Of a DNA stretch of 64,000 nt, positions 19,815 to 28,299 are shown piece after piece. Source of the stretch: DATMGU01 sp035555315 (GTDB lineage Bacteria > Pseudomonadota > Alphaproteobacteria > ATCC43930 > CGMCC-115725); the NCBI GenBank assembly GCA_035555315.1, contig DATMGU010000046.1, forward strand, positions 186,001 through 250,000, given 5' to 3'. Below the pieces are notes generated by a model. That model saw only the letters and a list, made by a program, of their open reading frames with translations, searched no databases and was not told where the DNA came from. The position numbers were made by a program, and so were the translations under genes. Numbering within the stretch: the stretch's first letter is position 1; each line of letters starts with the position of its first letter.

Positions 19815-20673
19815 CGCGCGGGGCCCGCCCCCGGTCGGACGGCGACCAGTTCAGGGCGTGCGCAAGAGCCCCACCGAATGGACAGGGAAAGAGCAGTTGT
19901 GCTGTGGATGGTAGAGGGATCGTCCGAGGGAATGCCGGAACCCCAAGAGTTCCCTCGGATATAACCTAAAAGTAGAGGGTGTGCCGATGGAGTTCACCCC
20001 ATGGGTTTGTTTGATCTTCCCTTGAGGAAGATTCTCCGACAAGTCGTCGAGGTTACATTTTCTAGGTTGTGTTTGATGTCGAAGATGTGGCATTTATAAA
20101 GAAATATGAATGTTTTATGACCTGCCCTCTAGAAGAGCGGGCCAGCACCTTGAGGGTGGAGCATCATAAAATGCCTACGCAAAAATGTGACGCCATGAGT
20201 CGAAACGGCCCCATAAGCCGTTTATTGGAAGAATTTAATAAACGTTTCGCCAAAGATTTCGCTCTTTTACTGTGTAAATTTCCTGCCCGTAGGGCATATC
20301 AGTCGCGGTTACTCATCGCCTTCGGTGGCTTTGGGTCGGCTGCGCTCTATCGCTCGTCCGTAGAGTGGGCGCGGCGTGTGATCTACTTCATAGACGGCAA
20401 AGTTTTTCCGAAATATACCGCGATTATGACACGGCGCGGTTTTGTCGTTCATGTCGCGTCAAATGCTGACCGCTTTCCGGCTATGTGCCGCTAGGCCCCA
20501 GCATTTCGGCCAGAAGTTGGCCGCCCGTTCGGCGAGGTCGCTCGCCGATGCGGCATTGATAAGGCGCTGATCCAACGAGTTTTTACCGGGTTTTATGCGT
20601 CGAATCACCACTGCTTCGCCGAGGTTCGTTGAATGAGCCTGACACGGACATTAACATTTTAGTTGAGGCAATT
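19815..20673 (+). other. Long region with no confident gene
   Basis: 859 bases between the second exostosin-like gene and the PAP2 gene. One forward open frame of 141 codons (20069-20494) exists, but it has no good ribosome-binding site, an irregular composition and no recognisable motif; I do not call it a gene. A 7-bp inverted repeat (ATCTTCC, 5-base loop, GGAAGAT; 20014-20032) lies upstream of it. The stretch is less GC-rich than the flanks and may be a gene remnant or a control region. Confidence 0.45.
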
Positions 20674-21540
20674 ATGATTAGCAAAAAAAATGGCCACCTG
20701 TTTTGGGGAATTCTACCCACTTCGCCGTTGAAAGCTTCCATGAGGTCTGCTCTTTATTGGGCGGCTGGCCTACTTCTTTTGATCAATGTTTTTGGTTTAT
20801 TGAACGGCAATTTTCATATGATCGTGGATGGCGTCCAATGGCTGGATATTTCATTCACGCATGCGATCAACAAGTTGGCCCGGCGCAGCGAAATCTTCGA
20901 CCAACTGGTCTTCGAGGTTTCCGGGAAAAATCTGATCAAGATGGTGCCGCTTGTGACCGTTCTGTGGTGGGCATGGTTTCACAAGCCGATACCGGCCCGC
21001 CATGAATTGGTCATCAAGGGCTTCCTCGCTGCCCTTTTCGCCGTGGCCGTGTCGAGGACGCTGATTTTCCAAATGCCGATGCGCCTCCGGCCGCTGCACG
21101 ACCCGGCGATGGGCTTCGTCATGCCTTATGGTCCACCCGAGTCTATTCTCGAGCATTGGAGTTCGTTTCCCAGCGATCACGCCGCCGTGGCCTGCGCGCT
21201 CGCTACCGCCATCTTCCTCTGTTCGCGGCGCTTGGGCGTGGCCGCTTTCGTCTGGGCGGCGCTGGTGGTCTCGTTGCCGCGGCTTTATCTCGGGTTCCAT
21301 TATCTGAGCGACGTGCTGGCCGGCGGGGCCATCGGGGTCGCGGCGATGTTGACCCTGGCCTGGCTGCCCACGCCGAAGCGATTGGGCGACGCCCTGGGCA
21401 ATCTGGAAACGCGCCATGCCGGCGTCTTTTACGTCGGATTTTTCCTGATGACCTATCAGCTGAGCACGATGTTCGAGGACGTGCGGTCGATCGGTCACCA
21501 AGGCGTCAACATTATCTTCTCGCTCTTGGGAAGATCCTGA
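20674..21540 (+). CDS. PAP2-family membrane phosphatase
   Basis: 288-residue polytopic protein from the ATG at 20674, preceded by GAGG. PAP2 motifs: LRP of motif 1, SSFPSDHAAV (PSDH variant of PSGH) and PRLYLGFHYLSDVLAG (motif 3, catalytic His with the supporting Asp). The motif-1 lysine (K-X6-RP) appears to be replaced by Phe, so activity is not certain. Family members dephosphorylate lipid phosphates, including undecaprenyl diphosphate. Between the GT47 genes and the wzc-like kinase it is a candidate for recycling the polyprenyl carrier after polymerisation, or for processing a polyprenyl-phospho-sugar (inference). Confidence 0.9.
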   Translation: MISKKNGHLFWGILPTSPLKASMRSALYWAAGLLLLINVFGLLNGNFHMIVDGVQWLDISFTHAINKLARRSEIFDQLVFEVSGKNLIKMVPLVTVLWWAWFHKPIPARHELVIKGFLAALFAVAVSRTLIFQMPMRLRPLHDPAMGFVMPYGPPESILEHWSSFPSDHAAVACALATAIFLCSRRLGVAAFVWAALVVSLPRLYLGFHYLSDVLAGGAIGVAAMLTLAWLPTPKRLGDALGNLETRHAGVFYVGFFLMTYQLSTMFEDVRSIGHQGVNIIFSLLGRS

Positions 21541-21952
21541 TCCGGTAGGGAAATTTCCGCTCGGATACGGATGTCGCGATAAACGCCGGCTTGGCTAATT
21601 GGCCCGGCCCGCGAATTCAGGGCTCCAGATCGGGCCGTCGCGTCAATCTCGGCCCGAAGTATGCATTCCGAAACGATCAATAAAGCCGTCGATCACGGTC
21701 GATGGCTGAGCGCCCTGTAGCATAATGCCGCAATGCGGTCACTATCGTAGGTTATGACCCGTCCAGGGTGGTACGATAAAACCGGTGCAGCAGTGGCGTA
21801 CCTCACAACATTCTGGGAACTTAGACGTTAATATAAGCGTCTCAGGCGTCGCGCGCCGGGTTCATACATCGTTTAGAGGCTCCAGCGTAGCATTGGTACG
21901 GGCTTAAAGTTTGATCCGAGCGCATTTTTAGATCTCGCGAGATGAGGAATTT
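21541..21952 (+). promoter_or_regulatory. Leader region of the wzc-like gene
   Basis: 412 bases without a gene, AT-richer towards its right end and presumably carrying the promoter of the wzc-like gene. An imperfect palindrome lies at 21824-21841 and a perfect 12-base palindrome at 21932-21943. No unambiguous sigma-70 promoter was found by eye. Confidence 0.4.
21932..21943. promoter_or_regulatory. Perfect palindrome overlapping the wzc ribosome-binding area
   Basis: ATCTCGCGAGAT is a perfect 12-base palindrome ending 9 bases before the ATG at 21953; the Shine-Dalgarno GAGG follows it directly. A protein bound here, or a short hairpin in the mRNA, would affect translation or transcription of the kinase gene. 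Function is inferred from position. Confidence 0.35.
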
Positions 21953-24289
21953 ATGAGCGAACTCGTCGAACCATTCCCCTCAGTTCCCGGGGGCCGCGCC
22001 GGCCAGCCCGGTCGGGCGCCCGACCAGCGGTCGCAGCCCGGCGGTGGTGCCGAGCGCGTTCGGCTGCGGCCCGTGAGCGGCGGCGAGGGCGGCCCCGAGG
22101 GCGATCTTCTGGATCTTCGCGAGATCCTCAATATCCTGCGCCGTCGCAGGATGTCGATTATCGGGACGGCGCTCGCAGTCACGGCCTTGGTGTTCGTGAT
22201 CATCTTTCAGCTGACGCCCCGCTACACCGCTGAGGCACTGATCCTGGTCGATGCCCGCAAAACCCAGGTCATGGATGTCCAGGCCGTGGTGTCCGGCATC
22301 AACGGCGATCTCAGCGCGATGGGCCCGGCGATCCGCAGCGAGGTCGAGGTTATGAACTCGAACACGCTGGCGGAGCGCGTGGCGACGAAACTCGACCTCA
22401 TGAACAATCCCGAGTTCAACGGCGCGCTCAAGCCGCCGGGTTTCTTCGCCGCGTATAACCCGATCCATCTGATTCCCGACGACTATCTGCTGGCCGTCGG
22501 TCTGGTGAAACCCGAGGTCCAGCTCACCGAGGAGGCCAAACGCCAGCGTCTGCTGACGCGGATCGCCGGCGCCTTGTCCGGCCACATGAACATCACGAAT
22601 GATGGACGGTCGACGGTCATCCGGGTGGCGGCGCAGTCGGAGAGCCCCGGTCTGGCGGCGACGATCGCGAACACCTATGCCGAAATGTATCTGACGCAGC
22701 AGCTCGAGGATAAGTTCGAGGCGGCGCAGCGGGTCAACGCATGGTTGAACGAACGCACCAAGGAGCTGCGCGATAAGGTTCAGGAATCGGACCATGCGGT
22801 TCAGTTCTATCGCGAACAGAATTCGCTGACCGAGGCCAAGGGCTTCACGGTGACCGAGCAGCAGCTCTCGGAGTTGAACTCCCAGCTGATCCTGGCGTCG
22901 AGCGATCGGGCAGCCAAGGATGCCAATCTGCGGCAGATCCAGGACATGTTGAAGGGCCAGGGCGGGGCCGACGCGGCGGCGCAGGTGCTGGCCTCCCCAC
23001 TGATCTCCAACCTGACGCAGCAGGAGGCGACCGCCCGGCAGAACCGGGCCGAGCTCGCGACGCGATACAAGCCCGATCATCCGGCGATGATCAACGCGCT
23101 GGCGCAGGAACACGACATCCAGAAAAAGATCGGCGACGAGGTCGCGAAGGTCGTGCGCGGCATGGCGAACGACGCGGTCGCCGCGCGGGCGCGGGAATCG
23201 TCGCTGCGGGCGAGCCTGGCGGAGCTGCAGCGTTCGGCCGGTGTGCTCGACAAGGCGCAGGTTAGGCTGGCGGATCTGCAGCGCGAGGCGGATGCCAATC
23301 GCACGCTGTATCAGGATTTTCTGTCGCGCTTCAAGCAGACCTCGGCGCAGAACGACCTGGAGATGCCCGACGCCCGCCTGGTCGCCCGCGCCTCGATCCC
23401 CGAGGCTCCATCCTTCCCCAAGAGGACGTTGTTCGGCGGGATGGGCGTGATGCTTGGTCTGCTGATCGGCGTGTTCGTCGCCTTCGCGCTTGAACGGTTG
23501 GATAACGGGTTCCGGAATGCCGATCAGCTGGAAAAATTGGGCGGCGTCGCGACGCTTGGGATGACGCCCAACCTGTTCCAGAAGGAAAGCGTGATCGATA
23601 CCTTGGTGAACAAGCCGACTTCGCAATATGCCGAGGCGATCAGATCGATCCGGGCGACGTTGCGGTACTCCAACATCGACAATCCCCCCAAGATCGTCCT
23701 GGTGACCTCGTCCTTGCCCGAGGAAGGCAAGACGCTGTTCGCCTGCTCATTGGCGCGCAGCACGGCGCGGTCGGGCAAAAAAGCGCTGCTGATCGACTGC
23801 GATCTGCGGCGCCCCTCGGTCGGCAGGGCAATGGGTGTCGCGGCCAACAGCGAGGGGCCCGGTATCGTCGGGTTGTTCGAAGACAATCCGGTCCAGGACA
23901 TCATCAAGGTCGATCAGATCACGGGGATGCATTACATCCCCTCGCCGCGCGGCGCGCTCAATCCGCAGGATCTGCTGGGGTCGCATCACATGCGGATGTT
24001 CCTGGAATCGAAGCGTGCGGAGTACGACCTGATCGTGATCGATGCGCCGCCGGTTCTGGCGGTGTCGGATGCGATCGTGCTGTCGCATCTGGTCGATTCG
24101 ACGATCTTTCTCATCCGTTGGGAACGCACGCCGCGGCCCGTGGCGCTGGGTGCCTTGAAGGCATTGCGGGCGAATGGCGGTCACGTTTCCGGTGCCGTGC
24201 TGTCGCGCGTCAACGTCCGCAAGCACGCGCTCTACGGCTATGGCGATCATGCCTACTACTACGGGCATTATTCGAACTATTACTCGTAG
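21953..24289 (+). CDS. Polysaccharide co-polymerase / tyrosine autokinase (Wzc/ExoP type)
   Basis: 778-residue inner-membrane protein. A Pro/Gly-rich N-terminus is followed by the Wzz domain with TM1 at about 68-88, a long periplasmic coiled-coil region (about 95-485, GumC-like) and TM2 at about 491-513. The cytoplasmic BY-kinase domain follows: Walker A SSLPEEGKT (about 586-594), Walker A' ALLIDCDLRRP (about 609-619) and Walker B YDLIVIDAPP (about 690-699). The tail LYGYGDHAYYYGHYSNYYS is the tyrosine cluster autophosphorylated in these kinases. It controls chain length and export of EPS with the Wza-like and Wzy-like proteins of the locus. The start follows GAGG. Confidence 0.96.
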   Translation: MSELVEPFPSVPGGRAGQPGRAPDQRSQPGGGAERVRLRPVSGGEGGPEGDLLDLREILNILRRRRMSIIGTALAVTALVFVIIFQLTPRYTAEALILVDARKTQVMDVQAVVSGINGDLSAMGPAIRSEVEVMNSNTLAERVATKLDLMNNPEFNGALKPPGFFAAYNPIHLIPDDYLLAVGLVKPEVQLTEEAKRQRLLTRIAGALSGHMNITNDGRSTVIRVAAQSESPGLAATIANTYAEMYLTQQLEDKFEAAQRVNAWLNERTKELRDKVQESDHAVQFYREQNSLTEAKGFTVTEQQLSELNSQLILASSDRAAKDANLRQIQDMLKGQGGADAAAQVLASPLISNLTQQEATARQNRAELATRYKPDHPAMINALAQEHDIQKKIGDEVAKVVRGMANDAVAARARESSLRASLAELQRSAGVLDKAQVRLADLQREADANRTLYQDFLSRFKQTSAQNDLEMPDARLVARASIPEAPSFPKRTLFGGMGVMLGLLIGVFVAFALERLDNGFRNADQLEKLGGVATLGMTPNLFQKESVIDTLVNKPTSQYAEAIRSIRATLRYSNIDNPPKIVLVTSSLPEEGKTLFACSLARSTARSGKKALLIDCDLRRPSVGRAMGVAANSEGPGIVGLFEDNPVQDIIKVDQITGMHYIPSPRGALNPQDLLGSHHMRMFLESKRAEYDLIVIDAPPVLAVSDAIVLSHLVDSTIFLIRWERTPRPVALGALKALRANGGHVSGAVLSRVNVRKHALYGYGDHAYYYGHYSNYYS

Positions 24290-24304
24290 GTCGATGCTTC
24301 CTAT

Positions 24305-24340
24305 CGGGCGGGCATGACGTCAGACCGTCATGCCCGCCCG
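24305..24340. terminator. Perfect 15-bp stem hairpin between convergent wzc and GH10 genes
   Basis: CGGGCGGGCATGACG (24305-24319) pairs without mismatch with its complement at 24326-24340 around the loop TCAGAC. It starts 16 bases after the wzc stop and overlaps the last codons and stop (24328-24330) of the convergent GH10 gene, so it can act as a bidirectional terminator or as mRNA 3'-end protection. Neither side has a T run, so Rho-independent activity is not certain. Confidence 0.7.
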
Positions 24341-25464
24341 GGTGCCTCGCCAAGGGCGCGGGCTATCGCCCCCCAGGCGGGTTTGCGGTTCAGATTGATG
24401 TCGAACGGCAAGGGCCTCGGCAATGTCGCGACATCGTCGCCAGGCTTGCCGCGGCCATCCCGCAACTCCCACGTCTTGACCGATCGGACCTGGGGATTGC
24501 GCAGCGCTATCGTCAGGTACCGGTAATACACATCGGCCACCTTTCGGTCCCGATCGGCGATCGAGCTGCTTTCCTTCATGTCCGACACATCCAGTTCCGA
24601 GATCTGGATGGTCAGCCCCATGGCGGCGAGGTCGTTCAGAAAGCCCGAGAGGTCGCCATCATCGATCGCCGAGGTGGTCGATAGATGGCTCTCCAACCCG
24701 ATGCTCTGCACCGGCACGCCGCGCTGCCGCAGGCGGCCCAGCAGCTTGAGGAGCGCCTCCCGACTTTGTTGGTCGTCGCGACTGGTGGTCTCGATGCCGG
24801 CCTCGTTGAGGATGAGCAGGGTGTTCGGCGCGGCCTGATGCGCCTCGTCGAAGGCAATGTCGATATAGGCTTCGCCCAGCGTCTCCAGCCATATCCCGTT
24901 CCGCAGGCCGCCGGGCTGGCCGTGACCCAGCCAGATCGGCTCATTGACCACATCGCAACTGACCATGTGGTCGCCATACCGCTCCATCACCGCGCGGATA
25001 TGCTGCCGCAGGAGCTGTTCGGCATTGGCCTTGGTGATCTGGGATTTCAGCCAGGTTGGATTCCATTCCTCCCAGGCGAGGTTGTGCCCATGAAACGCGA
25101 TATCCGCGTTCTCGCAGAACATCAGCAGCTTGTCGGCCCCCCACCAGCTGAAGGTCGTCGCGTCGGGGCGAAGCCACCCCCATTTGAACTCGATGTCCGG
25201 AACGATGACATCGGTCTCCTTCTCATAGACCTCGCGCAGGCCGGCATCGATTTGCAGCGCCTTGGTCCAAACCGCCGCGGCACCGAAGCGCAGACCCTTG
25301 GCCTTCGCCAAGACGCGCAGCGGCGGACCGTCCGTCGGAAAGGCCGGATCGATCGTCACCGGCATCTGTGGGGGAGGCGCGTCATCCGCCCGGCTTGCGC
25401 AAGCAGGGGCCACCAACGATGCCGCCAAGCCCGCCTTCAGGAGGTGACGGCGATCCAGCTTCAC
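24328..25464 (-). CDS. GH10 endo-glycanase (endo-1,4-beta-xylanase family) with TAT-like signal
   Basis: 378-residue protein from a GTG at 25464. The N-terminus KLDRRHLLKAGLAASLVA is a twin-arginine-type signal ending near ACASRADD. The GH10 barrel is complete: HGHNLAWEEWNPTW, acid/base Glu about 175 in DVVNEPIW and nucleophile Glu about 290 in ISELDVSD. GH10 enzymes cut beta-1,4-xylan or related beta-linked glycans. Its GTG overlaps the stop of the upstream GT4 gene (GTGA, 4-base overlap), so the two are translationally coupled. Inside an EPS locus it more likely trims the organism's own polysaccharide than digests plant xylan (inference). Confidence 0.92.
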   Translation of the reverse strand: MKLDRRHLLKAGLAASLVAPACASRADDAPPPQMPVTIDPAFPTDGPPLRVLAKAKGLRFGAAAVWTKALQIDAGLREVYEKETDVIVPDIEFKWGWLRPDATTFSWWGADKLLMFCENADIAFHGHNLAWEEWNPTWLKSQITKANAEQLLRQHIRAVMERYGDHMVSCDVVNEPIWLGHGQPGGLRNGIWLETLGEAYIDIAFDEAHQAAPNTLLILNEAGIETTSRDDQQSREALLKLLGRLRQRGVPVQSIGLESHLSTTSAIDDGDLSGFLNDLAAMGLTIQISELDVSDMKESSSIADRDRKVADVYYRYLTIALRNPQVRSVKTWELRDGRGKPGDDVATLPRPLPFDINLNRKPAWGAIARALGEAPGRA

Positions 25465-26630
25465 AGCAGCTCTCCATAGCTGCCCTTGACGGTCGCCGCC
25501 CAACTGAGCTCCGTCGCGTATCGCTTGGCCTGCGCGCCCATCCGGTCTCGCAGGCTCGGGTCCGAGATCAGCCGCATCAACCGATCGGCAAACCCCGCGA
25601 CATCGAGCGGCTGAACGAGGAAACCCGTCTCGCCATCGACCACCGCGTCGGCGACACCGCCGATCTCGCCGGCGATGCTTGGGGCGCCCTGCGCACCCGC
25701 CTCCAGAAAGACCAGGCCGAAGCCTTCGACCAGGCCCGGGACCGGCTCGCCGGCCATGACGAACACATCGGTCCGGCTATACACATAGCGGACCGTGGGA
25801 TCATCGACCTCGCCGACGAAATGAACCTCGACGCCGCTGGCGGCGGCAAGCTCGCGCAGTTCCGCTGCGTAAGGCTCATCATAGGCGGGCCCGATCACCA
25901 GATGGATGATCCGCTCCTTGAGCGCCGCCGGCAGGGCTGCGAGGGCCCTGAGAACGGTCCGATGACCCTTCCGCGGCGTGAGCCGGGCGACGGTCGTCAG
26001 CACGACCTTTCCGCTTCCGCCCGGCGAGTCATCGCCCAACACTCGATGGATCGCCGCGTCTTCCGGCGGGGGCACCGGCGGCTCGAACCAGAACTCGCGA
26101 CATCCCAGCAGCGTGACCAGGGCGTGTGATGGATCGACACGGGGAAATCGCTCGATGAACAGGTTCCGCGTGAAGTGGCTGTTGCACAGCCAGCGGTCGG
26201 TTCGCTGGAACGTTCGCGATGCCGTCGTCATCACCCGGCGCGCAGGCGACCCCAGGCCATAGATCTCGCTGCCATGCAGGGTCGCGGCCGTGCGATGCCG
26301 GCCGCGCCAGCGCGTCAGCGCCATCGGCACGAAGAAGGGCCAATCCACGGCATGGACGATGTCGAACCGCCGCCGCCGCAACACCCGGTCGAGGGCCGCG
26401 ACCTTGTGGCGGATATCGATGAAGCGGTGCCGGTCGGCCTGGGGATAGCGCACCGTCTCGAAGGGCAACTCGGCATCATCGGGATGGTCGGCGCCGCGCC
26501 CGTAATCCGGAACCAGGGCGACCAGCTCGATGCCCAGCTTATGCGCGGCTTCCGCCATGCCCTGCGCATAGGTGCCGATGCCCCCTCGAAGCGGCAAGAA
26601 TTCGCTGGACGCCATGAGCACGCTGGACAT
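25461..26630 (-). CDS. Glycosyltransferase family 4 (EPS assembly)
   Basis: 389-residue GT-B transferase from the ATG at 26630 (MSSVLMASSEFLPLRGG); the frame remains open for 36 codons further upstream, without a better start. The N-terminal acceptor-domain glycine loop is FLPLRGGIGTYAQGMAEAA. The donor domain has TTVARLTPRKGHRTVL and the EX7E motif EGFGLVFLEAGAQGAPSIAG, and HAVDWPFF resembles the usual central motif. The 3' end overlaps the GH10 start by 4 bases. Sugar specificity cannot be read. Confidence 0.92.
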   Translation of the reverse strand: MSSVLMASSEFLPLRGGIGTYAQGMAEAAHKLGIELVALVPDYGRGADHPDDAELPFETVRYPQADRHRFIDIRHKVAALDRVLRRRRFDIVHAVDWPFFVPMALTRWRGRHRTAATLHGSEIYGLGSPARRVMTTASRTFQRTDRWLCNSHFTRNLFIERFPRVDPSHALVTLLGCREFWFEPPVPPPEDAAIHRVLGDDSPGGSGKVVLTTVARLTPRKGHRTVLRALAALPAALKERIIHLVIGPAYDEPYAAELRELAAASGVEVHFVGEVDDPTVRYVYSRTDVFVMAGEPVPGLVEGFGLVFLEAGAQGAPSIAGEIGGVADAVVDGETGFLVQPLDVAGFADRLMRLISDPSLRDRMGAQAKRYATELSWAATVKGSYGELL

Positions 26631-27150
26631 TATGGGCTGGCCCCTGGGGCAGGTTGGAAAAACATCGCCGCTCCGATCGCCAATGATGCAAAGAGCCGAC
26701 CATTTTTCGGAGGATGTGGTAGGAAGGTTATCCTGCAATGAGTCATATTTATGATCGATGCCCCTTCATTGCCCATGACTATCTGGTCTTTGTGAACAAA
26801 AATATCGTGATGCCCCGCTAATTTATGAAAAAAATACGAGCGATCATAGGTTCGAAATTTTTCTTTATTGTGTAATATTGATTCGGCGTATTTTTCTTGT
26901 CGCGCAGATGGCTGAATTTTTCTGGATTTTTCCACTCTCTTGACAAAATAGTTTTTTTAATATACCCAAGAATCAATCAATTATCAAAAATCACATTTGA
27001 GTTGGATCTTCGTTCTTCGGAGGTAGGTCGAGCGAAGGGTGTTCCGGCGTGTCGGGTTTTTCTAAGCATTTATCAAAAATGCGACGGGCGAATCTGTGGG
27101 AATAGTCGCCGCGACGATCTAGTCAGCATAGCAGTTTCGAAAGGAAGTCC
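26631..27150. promoter_or_regulatory. AT-rich divergent promoter region
   Basis: 520 bases between the divergent GT4 and GT2-GtrA genes, strikingly AT-rich between about 26740 and 27010. On the plus strand TTGACA at 26940-26945 is followed after 15 bases by TATACC (26961-26966), a possible but short-spaced promoter for the GT2-GtrA operon. No gene is supported here. Confidence 0.4.
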
Positions 27151-28299
27151 ATGGTCATGCCTGCCCCGATAACGCTTCAAGCAACCGGCTCCGTTGTTGG
27201 CGTGGCGCCCGCGGGCGGCCCCGAGCTCAGCGTGGTCGTGCCGACGCGGAATGAGCGTGGGAATGTCGGCGTGCTGGTGGAGCGGGTGGCCGAGGCGCTG
27301 CAGGGCATCCGCTGGGAGATCATCTTCGTCGATGACGATTCGACGGACGGGACGGTCGCGGCGGTTCGCCAATTGGCGCTGGACGATACGCGCGTCCGAC
27401 TGCTGCACCGGATCGGCCGGCGCGGTTTGTCCTCGGCGTGCATCGAGGGCATCCAGGCCAGCACGGCGCCGTTCGTGGCGGTGATGGATGGCGATTTGCA
27501 GCATGACGAAAAGGTCTTGCCGACGATGCTGGCGGCGCTGAAATCCGACACCCTCGATATGGTGGTCGGCAGCCGCTACGTCGCCGGCGGCGGCATCGGC
27601 GATTGGGACAAGGGGCGGGCCCGGATCAGCAATATCGCGACCCGGCTCGGCGGGCTGGTCCTGCGCGTGAAGATCGCCGATCCGATGAGCGGGTTCTTCA
27701 TGCTGCGCCGGGACGTGTTCGATGGCGTGGTCCGTCGTCTGTCCGGCATCGGCTTCAAGATTCTCGTCGATATCCTGGCTTCCTCCGAAGTGCCGATCCG
27801 GCTGCAGGAGGTGCCTTATCAGTTCGGCCTGCGTCATGCCGGCGAAAGCAAGCTGGATAGCCAGGTCGCGATCGAATATCTGCTGCTCATCGCCGACAAG
27901 GTGATCGGGCATCTCATTCCGGTCCGCTTCATCCTGTTTTCCTTGGTCGGCTTTGTCGGCCTGGCGGCGCATCTCGTCGTGCTGTCGCTCAGCCTGTCGG
28001 TGCTGGGCTTCAGTTTCCCCTATGCGCAGGGGCTGGCGACCGGTACCGCGATGGTGGGCAACTACACCCTGAACAATTCGCTGACCTATCGGGATCGACG
28101 GCTCAAGGGCTGGCGCTTTATCCGGGGGCTCATTTCCTTCGCCCTGGTCTGCGGCGTCGGTGCCTTCGCCAATGTCGGCTTGTCGTCGTACCTGTTCGAT
28201 AGCGGCCGTTCGTCCTGGTGGCTCGCGGGGATCGCCGGCGCGCTGATGAGCTCGGTCTGGAACTACGCGGTGAGTTCGGTCGTCACCTGGAAGCGATAG
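27151..28299 (+). CDS. Polyprenyl-phosphate glycosyltransferase: GT2 fused to GtrA membrane domain
   Basis: 382-residue protein with two modules. The N-terminal GT2 domain (about 24-260) is of the dolichol-phosphate-mannose-synthase type: VVPTRNERGN, FVDDDSTDGT, MDGDLQHDEK (DXD-like) and GSRYVAGGG. The C-terminal GtrA-like domain (about 262-380) has four hydrophobic helices and NYTLNNSLTYRDRR. Such fusions load a hexose from a nucleotide sugar onto polyprenyl phosphate and help deliver it across the membrane to a GT-C transferase. The following gene overlaps its stop by one base and encodes a polytopic protein that could be that transferase (inference). Confidence 0.93.
   Translation: MVMPAPITLQATGSVVGVAPAGGPELSVVVPTRNERGNVGVLVERVAEALQGIRWEIIFVDDDSTDGTVAAVRQLALDDTRVRLLHRIGRRGLSSACIEGIQASTAPFVAVMDGDLQHDEKVLPTMLAALKSDTLDMVVGSRYVAGGGIGDWDKGRARISNIATRLGGLVLRVKIADPMSGFFMLRRDVFDGVVRRLSGIGFKILVDILASSEVPIRLQEVPYQFGLRHAGESKLDSQVAIEYLLLIADKVIGHLIPVRFILFSLVGFVGLAAHLVVLSLSLSVLGFSFPYAQGLATGTAMVGNYTLNNSLTYRDRRLKGWRFIRGLISFALVCGVGAFANVGLSSYLFDSGRSSWWLAGIAGALMSSVWNYAVSSVVTWKR

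Noticed and set aside
20069..20494. Forward open frame of 141 codons between the GT47 and PAP2 genes
   Set aside because: No ribosome-binding site, no recognisable motif and irregular composition; described as part of a gene-free region instead.
21980..23626. 548-codon reverse frame antisense to wzc
   Set aside because: Its composition (Arg/Gln/His/Asp-rich) and lack of motifs mark it as a shadow of the tyrosine kinase gene.
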